64,000 nt of DNA, taken from contig CM043703.1 of assembly GCA_023935145.1 (NCBI GenBank), positions 26,807,727 to 26,871,726 on the forward strand. Reading direction: 5' to 3'. The translations under genes and the position numbers were made by a program. The notes beneath the pieces are model-generated. The model did not search any database. It saw only the letters and a program-made list of their open reading frames with translations, and was not told where the DNA came from. Below, piece by piece: positions 42,805 through 55,113 of this stretch. Numbering within the stretch: position 1 is the first letter of the stretch; each line of letters opens with the position of its first letter. The DNA is from Bretschneidera sinensis (lineage: Eukaryota > Streptophyta > Magnoliopsida > Brassicales > Akaniaceae).

Positions 42805-45800
42805 TTTTGTTATGGGATGCCTGCAACAATTCTCGAGTAAGGAAATCAGGCAAGGAATTATCCTTTCCTTTAATATATGTGATAGTGAAGTCAAATGCAC
42901 TCAATATAGCTTGCCATCTGGCAAATATCTGTTTGGATACAAGGTTTTGAACATCTTTTTGCAAAACATCTTTTGCTGATTGACAATCAATGCGTAATAA
43001 AAACATTTTATTGTATAAATCATCTTGAAATTTTGAGATGCAAAGAATGATTGATAAAGTTTCTTTTTTAATAGTAGAATAATTTTTTTAAGCTCCGAGC
43101 CATATACCAGAATGATAACAGACAACTTTTTCTTGGGATTTTGGAGAGAAATATTGTTTAAGTATACCTCCGTACCCAGGCATCTGTTTCAACAATAATA
43201 TAGGCTTCAGGGCTTAGAATACCAAGACAAGGAAGACTCAAGACCTTTGATTTAAGAATCTTGACAACATCTGTATGCTTTTGAGACCATGGTTTTGGAT
43301 TTTTGCGAAGCCTTTTATATAAAGGTTCACAAATTTGTCGTAATTAAGGAAAGTAATCAGCAATATAATTTAAACAACCAAGAAATCTTTGAAGCTAAGT
43401 CTTGTCTTTAATTTCATCAGGGAATTTGTTTCCAAATTATATGGACCTATCAATAGGTCTAATAGTGCCTTGATAGATTAAGTGTCCTAAAAATCTAATC
43501 TTGGTCTGGAAGAGTTTCATCTTGGTTGTAGATAAAACTAATCCATTAGTTTTGATAATTTGGAAAAACGTCTTTAAATGTTTAAAGTGTTGATCTATAG
43601 ATTTTGAAAAGATTAATATGTCATCAATATAAGTAATACTGAAAGTAGAATGATCATTAAAAATATCATTAATGATATTCTGAAATTCATAGGGTGCATT
43701 CTTGAGCCCAAAGGGCATGACGTTCCATTCATAATGACCAAATGGAACATTGAAGGCAGTTTTATACATGTCTTCTTCTTGAATTTGAATCTGCCAAAAT
43801 TCATATTTTAAGTCAAATTTTGAAAATATTGTTGCATCATGAAGTCTATTAAGGAGATTTCTCTTATTGGGTATGGGATAACTAATCCATTGAAGAACTT
43901 TGTTGAGAGGTTTATACTTAATAACTAGTCTGGGAGTCCCTCTTTCTAATTCTGTCTGCTTTTGAACATAAAAAGCAGAACAACTCCAAGGAGATTTACT
44001 TGGGCAAATTAATTTTTTTTCCAGTAATGTCTTGATTTCTTCTTGGCAATATTTTAATAATTCTTAGTTCATTTGTATAGGTTGAGATTTTGATGGAATA
44101 TTTTTTTCATTAAAATCGGGTTCATAAGGTAAAGATACTATATGCTGTTTTCTGTCCCAAAAGGCATTTGGGAGATCAGTACATATGTGCTTTTTGAAAA
44201 TATCTTCTAGATCTTTTATCTGGTCTTGGATTTTAGGCTAGCTGAGTTGTTGATCAATATGGTGATAATTGATTTCTTCTTTTAAAAAGTTGATGTGAGC
44301 TTTTTTGTTTTGGATTATATTGATCTGTCGTCACAAACTGTTGGTTTGTAATAAATTTAAATCATGTGTGTCAACAGGTTGTAAAAAAGGAAAAAAGAGT
44401 TTTTGTCATAATATATTTGTCTCGATTCCTGTGTGATTTACCTGGAAATGGTAAATTTAAGTTAGGATGGGAGTTCCTAAAATGATATTTTGATGGATAT
44501 TTTTTACTAATACGAAATGGGTCTTGAGACAATACCCATCATTACATACATGGGTCTTGGTAAGTTTGTATTCTACGTTTAATTTTGACCCACTGACAGT
44601 ATTAAGACATTCAGTGGTTTTTTCATAATATTAGGTGGGTACTAATCCTTCTTTAATATAATTCTGATCTGCACCAGAATCTACTAAGACAGTGGTATTA
44701 AGATGATACTCTTTATTAATTACTACAGAAATCTTTATGTACCATTTTTGGTAGTTCATCCTTTCTATAAGATTAATAAAGTCATCTTTATGATCATCAT
44801 CAATATTAATTAAATTGATTAAGGAAGTTTCAGGATCAGGAACTTGTTTGATATGTGAGGAGATAGAATCTCAAAGATTATTAATCTCAAGATTTATCAT
44901 TTTTGCTTTCAGATCTACCGTATCTTTTTTAATATCTTTAATTTGTTCTTTCAAGATGTTGATTTCCATTTGTAAGCCTTGTGTAGTGGCAAGTTTGGGT
45001 TTTTGAAAACATTTTTCAAAAATATTTTCTAAATTATAAGGTTCAGGGGGTGTGGTTATTCTTGTTTCTTCTTGAATAATATCTTTTAGTTTGATTAGAT
45101 ATTCCTTTTTAATAATGGGGTCATCGATTTTATCAATAACGTCTAATAAGAATTCTTTTTGAGAGGTAATGACATTAACGGTTTTACAATAGCAGAGTCC
45201 ATCATCGCAATTACATTGCAATTCTATGGAATCATCTGAATCTGTATTTTCTTACATAGTATAAACAACTTCATCATCAGAAGCTGATTCTTCTTCTTCT
45301 GACTGAGAATCATTTATCATGATTTTAGATAATTGTTGTTTTAATGATCATCAATGTCTAACTCATTAATCTTTTGTTTGACTTTGCAATTCTTGGCCCA
45401 ATATCCAAGTCTTCCACACTTGAAGCAGGCCTTAGAAGAGCTTTGGGCTTTTTTGGCAAATTTGGGCTTTGTTTTATAATGTTTGGACTTATCAGATTTT
45501 GGATAAATCATGGGTCTTTTGTAAGTCCTTTTTCTAAAAAATATGGTTTTCTTTTTGTGTGATGTGGACGGAGCCCTAATAGTTTCATAGCCATATTGTT
45601 GACAAAATGATCCTAATTCTTTTTTGTTTCGATGTAATTCTGTTTTCATTTTGGCCTTTAGTTTAATATCATTGCATAAAGTTAATCCTTCGTAATTGAT
45701 ATAACTAATGAGTTCTCCATAGGAGAGATGATCATAAGGGATAGAGCCGGCATTAACGTCTCTAATCCTTTGCCGAACATTTCAGCAAACATCTTGGGAA

Positions 45801-48338
45801 GTCCAGAAATGAACTTTTCTTTCCAATAAGAGTTATTGCAATCTTTCCTAGTATATATTTTTGCAAGATAAATATCTTTATACCATCGAAAATCTTGAAG
45901 GGTTGGACATGTGAGGTTAATAAGGATTTCTGCAGATCTGGCAGTAAACTTTTCTGGGTCTCTTAAAAAGTGTTTGGTAATGGCGAAAATAAGAGTTTCA
46001 TAAATATTTTCTTGCTTAATGAGGATGGTCTTGGAAGTAGTATTACCATTTTGGTCTTGAACTGTTTGGGTAGTGGGAGTTTCTATGTAGGCATTCATAA
46101 TTTTGTCACGTTGGTTCTGAGTGAGATAATTATCCCACCAACCTTTGAAGGTCCCAATGAACCCAGTGATAATGGTTATTGCAGTCTTTTTGTCAGTATT
46201 GTCACTGTTTGTCCTATATGCAGTAGCTGTCATAGTCATCTCTTGGAGGAGATTTATAATATTATGCTCACTGGCCCCATCTAGATTCCATTCATAGATG
46301 GCAGACTCATCATAACGTGCTTGGAGGTTTTGGTATCTATCTTCAGGTTGCATATCAGGTAAAGTAGGTCTAGGGTAATAATTCATGGTTGTTGGCAGAG
46401 GAGCCTATTCCTATTGATATTTCTTCTATAAATTCTATTGATATGATCAGATTCGTTTGATTCGTTTGATTTTTCTAATTAAGTCTTGATCAATGGTATT
46501 AATATGACTGGTTTGTTCTGTTATGGATAATCCTCCTAATTTTTCATTAATGGCTTTTAATAGTTCATCATTATTTTTGGATAATTTAATTTGATCTCTT
46601 TTGTCGATATACATAGGCTTAAATATGGGTTGTGATAGATAAGGTACAGGTTGTTGTATAATAGAATCCCTCCGGGAGGCTTGAGATGAAATGACACAGA
46701 CGTTATCCACAGCAGTGGACACGTGGTCAATCTTGTTATCAATAGAATCGATAGTGGCAGACATAGTGGTAAGGTGATTGGAGATAGTATGGAGATTTTG
46801 ATTTGTAAAATTGGTTTGTTGGGTAAGATTGATAATATCTTGTCCTACTGTATGACGGTCTGAGGGTCCCATGATTTGCTTGAAAGGGGATGCAATAATA
46901 GCAGTAGAATATTGAGGTAAAGATAAGGCTATCTTTTTTAGTGGAGGATGGACGGATGATATTGTCTGATTATCAGAGGTTAGCCAATTTTGAGAAAGTT
47001 GGGTAATGACATCAATCTCTTGGGCTGTTACTTTTGCTTTATTCAAATCAAGATGATTTGGAGCAAAAGGATTGAATATTTTATTATTTAAGGTATACAT
47101 CTCAAGATAATCGAAGAAATACATGTCACATTGTATTTCTCTCATATGAGAATACCATTCTTCTCATATCTGAGTTCTAATATCAGTGGAAAAGTTGACC
47201 ATGAACTAATCTGATTTGGCCTTATTTTCCAGAGATAAGAAATCCTATTTTAATTTTTGTTTATTGATTTCATAATTAGTTGTCATAATAACATTGAGTT
47301 CAAAATCTCTAAATTTTGTCTGATCATCTTTCATATCAGACAAAGTAGGAGAGTGTTCTCCTGTCTTATTGGATGTTTCTCCATGGAGGATTGTACGATC
47401 TATGGCTGAGTGAAATGACTCAGTATCATAGAATCCCCTAGGGATAATAGGATCGAAATTGACTCCTAATAAACTTTGCCTAGGGATTGAATTCCTAGAC
47501 AATACATCAAAACTATTTCTTGAAGGTGTTATAATAGGATCTTCATAAAGAGAAGTCTTATTGGATTTGAAATGGCGTGAGCTAGAAGTTCTTGAAAGTT
47601 GAGATGGAGATGGAGAGAAGCGTATAACAACACTCCCATCCCTATGCTCATCTATGTGAGAGATATTGGAATTAGTAATAGCCCTTGGAGGACATAAGGC
47701 TTCTAGCTTCCAATGGTCAAGAATAGTAATTTGATTCCATTTTAATAATTTTGGTGTAATAGTATTGGCATGAAACATATTTGCTTCGAGAAGCAATGTT
47801 TCACCAGGTTTGGTTTGAAGAAGGGCTTTTGGATTAATCTTTGTGGTCATAACTTTATAATATATTCTATAAATCAGATTTAGATTTCGAGCACCCTGCT
47901 TTATATCTAAACCTTTGATCTGGATATCTAAAGTTAATACATCTAAAATATGGGGGTCATAAAGGTTTATTGAAAAATTGGGGTAACAGTTAAATTAGAT
48001 GGGTCCATCGTGGAGATTAGACTCGACTAAGGATAATAAAGAATTTTGAAAATTCAAATGTCTTGCATCTCTTAGTATCATTAATACAGGGGTATCGATA
48101 CTAATACGATGCATGGGTTTAATAGCAATTTGGGCTAATCCTAGGTGCATATACCTAAAGTCTTCTTGTCTGTGTTTTTGTAATGAAGATAATGAAAGTA
48201 GTTGAATACTTTCATTTTCCTTGCTAATATAATAGGTTTTTTCAGAGGTCTTGATGGAGTAATCAGATTTAAAATTAAAAGTTCCAGTCTGGTAAATTCT
48301 ATTGGGATTCTGCTTGGGAATATCGCCAAGATTGAGCA
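42797..48338 (-). pseudogene. Pararetroviral polyprotein remnant (MP, CP, PR, RT, RNase H)
   Basis: Minus-strand order: movement-protein-like core near 48338-47900 (LRDARHLNF, then an in-frame stop at 47995-47997); a region to 47245; a possible coiled-coil segment (47145-46447); a coat-protein-like region (46386-45682) in the same phase; a Lys-rich stretch and zinc knuckle at 45427-45386 (after a frameshift), in which the expected His of CX2CX4HX4C is Tyr; a coiled-coil-like segment (45221-44871); the protease motif DSGA at 44681-44667; reverse transcriptase with YIDD at 43631-43620; and RNase H ending at 42797. At least three phase changes and several stops separate these blocks. Plant pararetroviruses replicate by reverse transcription; this copy is only a genomic relic. 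Confidence 0.85.
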
Positions 48339-49193
48339 ATATGAGTAAAAGATTTAATACTTTATTTTTCATTCTTCATAATTTTTTGAATATTTAATAA
48401 AATTATTACCTTTATTAAATCAATAATTAAACATTAAAATAGCATATCAATATTTTGTTTAGTTTATAATGTTGAAAAAGACTAAGCTACAATAATATTA
48501 TAATGAATATCTAATTTAAGTTTGTTTGCTATTTAATTGTTAAGTTGATTAGATTTTTTATATTAAGTTTTTACAAAATAAATTTTATATTTAGTTTTAA
48601 TTGATTGGGCTTTATTTAATTAAGTTTTTATAGAGTTTATTGATTGGGTTTTATATCTCACTTAATTATAAAATTAAAACTACATAGTAGTTTCAATTTT
48701 GCATTTAAAAAAAATAAAACACATGATATCACCGTGGTGCTTCTAAAAAATCCCCATAATAATTATATATAAATTTTATTTTATTGTTTAATACTAAAAT
48801 TTAATGGGATTTAATCAGGCTTGAGTTTTTTTATTTTTTTAATGACAACTCTGATTATGGATTGGATTCATACTGACCCACACATGAGATGGATGAAAAT
48901 TGATCATTGGACTTAGGGGGGGGGGCTGGGGGGGGGGGGGGCAAAGGTCGCGCCGGCTCGGCTCACACTGCACGGTCCAAATGTATCGCTGTGCTGGATT
49001 TAATTTTTTAGGTCCATAGCACGGCATAATATAAAATACGATTCATAACATTTAATAAGATTTAAAGTTACATATAATTTGATGATATTATAATGATAAA
49101 TTAAGAAGAATTAGATTGTGATAAATTTGATATTTTAGGAAGTAAAAGAAAAATGAACATTATTACCGTATTCTTAACATAATGACACGTGAT
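48339..49193 (+). repeat. Long direct repeat, right copy
   Basis: 855 bases, partner of 40244-41079. The main length difference is an expanded G-tract (about 48917-48941) replacing 'tggggtgg' of the left copy, plus small insertions such as one near 49030. It abuts the truncated start of the viral movement-protein region. Confidence 0.9.
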
Positions 49194-50996
49194 TTACTAA
49201 CTGTTCAAATATCTACTATAACATTGGAACAAGCTTTTAATACAGGTTTTATAATTTTGGATGAATTACGATCAAAACTATTACTGAAAACGTTACAAAT
49301 GCTAATATGCACAAACAATTGACTAGATGCAAAATACCGTACAAGTAATATGTTAAAGAAATATCAATATAACGGATTGAGTAACGATTGAAGAGATCAA
49401 GAATGAAAAAAAGTTTGTAACTCCTTCCTCGCAAAAGTATAAACGATGAAAAACTAAATAATAATAATAATATTTTTTGTCTTTTAAATTTTTAAAATTT
49501 ATGAATTATTTTTTATATTTCACTCATTTGTAAATCATTTCAATTTCTTTGTTTATTTTATATGTTGTTTTTGTAAGTTATTTATTTGAAAGATATTTGA
49601 ATTTCTAATTTTTAAATTATTTATTTATATTGTTATTTTTATTCAATTTCTAAATTATTTGTAATATTTAAATTTATTAATAAAATAAAAATTATAAAAT
49701 TTTAATTCAATATTTATAAATTTTTTTATTATTTTTAATAAAAAAATTAATATATATTTATAAGATCAATAGATCACCACAACACAATATTCGGATTTAT
49801 CTTCTTAAGAAATTAATACGACACGCGGACCGACACGACATAACCTATTATCACCTCTAACTGAACCAAAAAGTTATTGAGCTTTAGTCACCATTGCGCC
49901 ACGAAAAAATATTAAAAGCCAACAGTGACTTTGGGCTACAGCCCATAGAATAATGTGTACTATATTTCTTGAAATTAAAATAAGAACTCCTTAATACGGG
50001 GTATTTTTTTAATAAAAAAACAAACAGAACACAAATCGTTGAAAGTCACAGCAAATTCTTTTAAATGATAATTTTTCTCTCTCCCTCGTAGCCAAACCCA
50101 AACAAAATTTTCTCAAATCACAAGAAATTCACACACATGCTTTGAAAACTCAAGTGTGTAGAATTTATGCCAGAAGAAAACAAACTTCTCGAGGTCTATG
50201 GGCAATTTTCTTAACTGTTCTTCAAGGTTAGGGTTTTTTTTTCTTTTCTTTTTTATAAAAAGGGTTAGGGGTTTTTCTGTTAAGAGTTGTTTGGCCGTAA
50301 AATGTACAAATTATGATAGACAGTGAGAAACAAAGAAAAACGAAGTGAAATTAGTATAAGCAAAAGCAATTTGAGAGGTTTTGTTTTGTTCTCTACCTCT
50401 GTTAATTTGCTTAGTGCTCCTGTGGTTGCTTGTGAAAGAAGGTTTTTATTTTCTTTTGTGTAGTAGCAGGTCATTTAATTAAAAGAAAGAGAATATATGA
50501 TGGGATTTTCATACTAATAAAATGTTTTTTTATTTTGACTAAATATAAGAGTAATATTGTCAATCAAAATAATTTGCTATGATTGTAACAATTTATGCCC
50601 TGACTATATCGTCACCCTACGAAATATTTCCACTTTATTAATTTGCATTTTCATACACACAGGAAAAACCATCCGCTCAGAATTTACAAACATCCTAAAG
50701 CTCTCTCAACAAGCCCTTTAAATCTCATTACCAGCTCAATTCAAGAATTTTACATGAGGAAAAAAAATGTATGGTTGATATATAACTAGCTAGCTAGGAC
50801 TGAGCTTCTGCATAGGTGAAATGAACCAACCATCTATATATTACAGGCCATGGTGACTTACAATTTCTGGATTTCATCGTTACAGCAAAAACCTTTTTAT
50901 GATATCCAAGCCTTCAAAGTTCAAACCTGTAAAAATCATCAAAACACAGCTTAATTAGTCAGCAACAAAGTTATGGCTATCTGATTAATACTAAGA
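49194..50996. other. AT-rich spacer and kinase 3' region
   Basis: No gene recognised. 49440-49760 is very AT-rich. Near 49825-49855 a motif with 'cgacacgcggaccgacacg' and 'cacctctaac' resembles, in reverse, the 'gtcgcgtcggctcgg' stretch of the direct repeats, possibly the other end of an old DNA transposon. The right part holds the 3' UTR of the kinase gene. Confidence 0.5.
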
Positions 50997-53900
50997 CTAC
51001 AGATATCCCCTAATACCAACCCTGTTTGATCTTCTCTTAGCCACTTTAAACATCGATTTAACAGGAGGACGCCCGTTCACAGAACTATTACCCTCTTCTG
51101 CTTCTTGTATTGCTTTCTTCAAGCTCTCTACAACTTGACTCATTGTTGGTCGTTCTTTTGTGTTTTTATTCAGGCAGCTATCAGCCAATTTGGCCACCTT
51201 CCTAGCTGAACTGATAGGATATTGGTTTCTAAGGTGAGGGTCTATTATCATGCTGAACCGTTTACTGTCAGGAGGGAACTGTTTTACCCAATCTAGAAGC
51301 CTCTGCTCTATTGTAGGGCGACTTCTCTCTACTGTCCTCCTACCTGCGAGGATCTCATAAAGCACCACGCCGAAAGTCCATACATCACTTTGCAAATAGA
51401 GATGACCTGTTTCAACATACTCTGGGGCAGCATATCCGAATGTACCAACTGCCTGCAACAAAAACAAAATAAAAGAAAACATGTCATTAAGGCCAAATCA
51501 AGCGATATGGCATGTTTTAAAATGTGATTAAGCAATCCAAGTTTATAATAAATGGATTTCGACGAAAGTTCTGGCTGACTCCTGAATAAGGGAGACCAGC
51601 AATACGAGAAGCCCATCAATTAAACACGGAGATTTGGTATCATGACCCAAATGAGAAAAATAAGTCAAAGAACCTATAATTGGATTCTGAATACAGTTCA
51701 TAAACATAATAAGAGAGCCAAATTCTGTGGTTTTTCAAATTGTTAGAAAAATTTAAGCATTGTTGCTTAAATCATGGACTTTTGAGGGGGAAAGAAAAGT
51801 ATCAAACAGACCAAATTAAAGTGCCAAGCAACCATCAATTATACAATTGAAATAGTTTTACACATGCTATATTCATATAGAAGTCAGAGTTGGAGACTCA
51901 TGCAGCTGACAAGAACAGTACTCATGGTATCATCTACTTTTTACTTACCCTTGTAGACACGTGAGAACGATCACCGGTTGGCCCTTCCCTGGCAAGCCCA
52001 AAATCTGAGAGCTTGGGCTTAAAGTTTTCATCCAAAAGCACATTAGAGGATTTGAAATCTCGATATATGACCTGTCAAATCAGAACGAGCAGAGATGGTT
52101 CAACAACACGCAGATAAGAATGTTGCTTTCAAATAAATCACTATAGTCGATGCAACTCCACTAAGGATGCCATTAATAAAAAAGTTTTTTCTTTTCACAC
52201 CCCATAAGTAGGCAAGTTGGAGTTAATTGATTGAGAAGAGCATCATAGAGTTCAAGCCCACAAGTATAGCTTGAACCAAAATCAACCAGCAAAATTACTA
52301 GCATCTTCCAGAATACTTAAAACCCATATTGCCATCAAGACCAATAATATATCTGTCAGTTTCACCAGAGTTTGCACTCAAATGATCAAATCTAGCAATA
52401 TCACTAGGGATAGCAAAGACTAGCTAATCAGCATGAAGGCTTTGTACTATTAGATCATTTGATGTTTTAACTTCAAACAGATCAACAACCCGTAGTGTAA
52501 TTGAATCTTAATTAGTAAATAGTACCTGGACTTCCAAGCCCCCATGTAAATAAGCCAATCCTTGAGCTGCACCAAGCATAATCTCTAACCTTGTTTTCCA
52601 AGGCAAGGTGGGCGAATCCCTGCTGAAAAGATGATCTTCTAAGCTCCTGTTAGGCATGAATTCATACACCAACAGTCGTTGGATCCCTCTTTCATCATCT
52701 GAAAAGCAGTATCCTAAAAGTTTTACTACGTTTGGGTGATTGACGACACCAAGAAACTGAACTTCTGCTAGCCATTCTTTATGACCCTACGCAAGTAAGA
52801 AAATCACCATAAGAAGCAGAATAATTTGCAAAATAAAGGGCCCATATATGATGTTTGAGTCGCCAAAAAGGACAAATAATGTTAAAAGAAAAAATAAACA
52901 AATAAAACAGTACGATAAGAGATAAGAATATCTGATCAAATCCTAAGCAGTCATGAATTCACGTCTTATTTTTCTATGCAATCAAGCCTGAAGCATATAG
53001 GGTAGTGGAAGTACAGCAATATTTGGCAATTATATCAAGCATGTTCAAAAACACAGAAATAACTAAACATCTAAATCCCGCATATGAATTTTACAATCAT
53101 TTGATGACTGAATCCACGCTAAAATGACAGCATCCTAGAAAATGGATCCGTGCCATAAAAAGTTTTACTAATAACAGAGAGTAGGGTTTTATAAATCCTA
53201 TATGCAAACACAATAGACTCCCCTCTCTTGTCCAACTGCATGATTGCCACAAGACCACAAGCTTGTTATAAAACACAGAAATAACTAAACCTCTAAATCC
53301 AGAATGTGACTTGTGTGATCATTTGATGATTGAATCCATGCTAAAATGACAACATCCTAGAAATGGGTCTGTGCCACTTAAAGTGCTACAATTAACAAAG
53401 AGGAGAATTTCATAATTCATATATGCAAACCCAGTAGAGACCCTTTTCTTTTCTAACTACATTATTGGGCCACTATTAACAGCTAAAATTATCACTCAAA
53501 AGCCAAGTTCCCCAAAAAAAATGCAGCTCACAACCTTCAACGACATTGTATTAAAGGAGGAAATTCAATTGGTTACTTCCTTTCTTACCAACTTTGGTGG
53601 GGCTTGATTCTCATCAAGCTATAGTTGGTACCAAGTATTGCGGTGTAGGTAATCATTATCAATCTACATTCCCTAATAATGTTATTTTTCGCCCATAAGG
53701 CTGCCACATGCATGATCAAAAGCAAGACGCATTCTTAATTGCTTATTTCAGTTAGCATCTTGAGTCAGGTTTTTTTAGCTCACAAGAAGAATTTTGAAAT
53801 TCTTTATCTTTTTCAATTTATCACTTCAAAGTCATAAATTACTTCTTCTTTCATACAATGTCAATACCAGAGAAGAAGAATCCTATCTGATAAAAGCCAA

Positions 53901-55113
53901 GGTGAAAAATACTCCCAACAACCACGGGCGGCACCATGTATTAAAATGCAGGGTCTGTCACCCCACAAAGCAAAAAAAAAACTTTGTTATATATAGGGTA
54001 TAGATTGGACCTTCCCATATAATTACCAAGGTCCCCCCACCCCATTTTCCCCATATTGACATTTCTGGCGTCGCCCCTACCTACAACTGGCAAGTGAACA
54101 CAGCATCAGATATCACATGAATGCTAAAACAATGCATTACAAATATCCAGATTCATAAATCTTTCTTCTCTGTTCTACCTAAATTTTGCTATACACACCA
54201 ACTTTCATGCTCATCAATAATAGTCTGTACCCTAAATCCTATATGTTAGTGCCCAATGAAGTCCAAAATGTAATAAATTTGAAAATATTACCAAAATAAG
54301 ATCACCAAGAATATATGAATCATAACATTTTTCCACTTCATGAAAAGAAGAACAGTCATTACTACTTCAACCCTTCATAGCCAAAACAGTAAAGAGCTGA
54401 ACATTAAGATTGACTCCCTCATTAATTTATTCCTTTAGCACGATTACTTTTTTAAGATCATCACATGGATGAAAGAGTTCAACAATTCTCTCAGTTAGAA
54501 CAAGAAAAAAAAAAAACCGGAGATAATAGTAGGGAGAACATACAATACACGTTAAACTCTTAAATGTTGAATTGTAAAACTAAGCATCACATTATGGAAA
54601 AATTCCCTATAACCAGTTCTTCTAAACATTATAAATAGAGCCAATTGGCGGCATGTATTATTCAGCAACATAAATATTGCATCATAATAAAATTAATTTA
54701 AGCAAAAGGCAATCTTTGAACCAAAAATTTCAGAATATATATTATATAGCAAAGAAAGTAGCTAGCACCTGCATTCCCTGCTTGTTGAGCCTTTTAATGG
54801 CAACGACTATAGGATCACCCTGTCCATTGGCAGGGCTAATTGTGCCCTTATACACACTCCCAAAACCACCTTCACCGATCTTTAGCAACCTGTTGAAACC
54901 ATTTGTTGCATCCCTTAGCTCTTGATAAGAGAAAACTCTCAGACTGTGCTCCTTCTCTTTGTACAATTCTGGTATGCTCCTTGGGGATGGCAAGGATCTC
55001 GTGGTGCGATTTAGAGCTGAATTTTCTAGTTTGCTTTTGTTTCTCAATTCTGGGGCAGATTTTGCTTCTCTCTTGCTCTTGGATTTGTCCTTGAAAAGGT
55101 GAAAGCACTTCAT
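50997..55113 (-). CDS. PBL19: Receptor-like cytoplasmic kinase, PBL19/PBL20 type (RLCK-VII)
   Basis: Four exons on the minus strand, all phase 0: 55113-54769, 52786-52526, 52071-51949, 51452-50997; 394 residues. The ATG at 55113 is chosen because [10 protein letters not shown] matches this subfamily's N-terminus. The kinase domain is complete: glycine loop GEGGFGSV (80-87), VAIK with Lys107, catalytic YRDFKSSN with Asp207 (Tyr in place of the usual His, typical of this group), DFG Asp225, activation segment to AAPE (251-254), then [13 protein letters not shown] basic, Ser-rich tail follows (KRRSNRVG). RLCK-VII kinases relay signals from pattern-recognition receptors at the plasma membrane. 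There is no Gly2 myristoylation site; Cys3 could be lipidated (inference). A leader intron is possible upstream, with a donor-like site near 55493. It may be the PBL19 or PBL20 ortholog. Confidence 0.92.

Larger units (their letters stand above)
41080..48338 (-). mobile_element. Endogenous caulimovirid-like pararetrovirus
   Basis: 7259 bases on the minus strand containing, in viral order: a 30K-type movement-protein region, a coat-protein-like region with a zinc knuckle, an aspartic protease motif, reverse transcriptase, RNase H, a second downstream open frame, and an intergenic promoter-like region. One polyprotein followed by a second frame of unknown function fits endogenous florendovirus-type caulimovirids better than badnaviruses or caulimoviruses; this genus call is inference. 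Integrase and LTRs are absent. The genome is opened near the 5' end of the movement-protein region and truncated there. Multiple stops and frameshifts make it non-coding as it stands. Confidence 0.87.

Noticed and set aside
47995..48372. Start codon at 48372 as the true start of the viral movement-protein frame
   Set aside because: The first codons lie in the right direct repeat, not in virus-like sequence; the frame simply reads through the junction, and the real N-terminus is missing.
40244..49193. Reading the long direct repeats as LTRs of a retrotransposon
   Set aside because: Ends are not TG...CA, no primer site or polypurine tract adjoins them, there is no integrase inside, and the interior gene order is caulimovirid.
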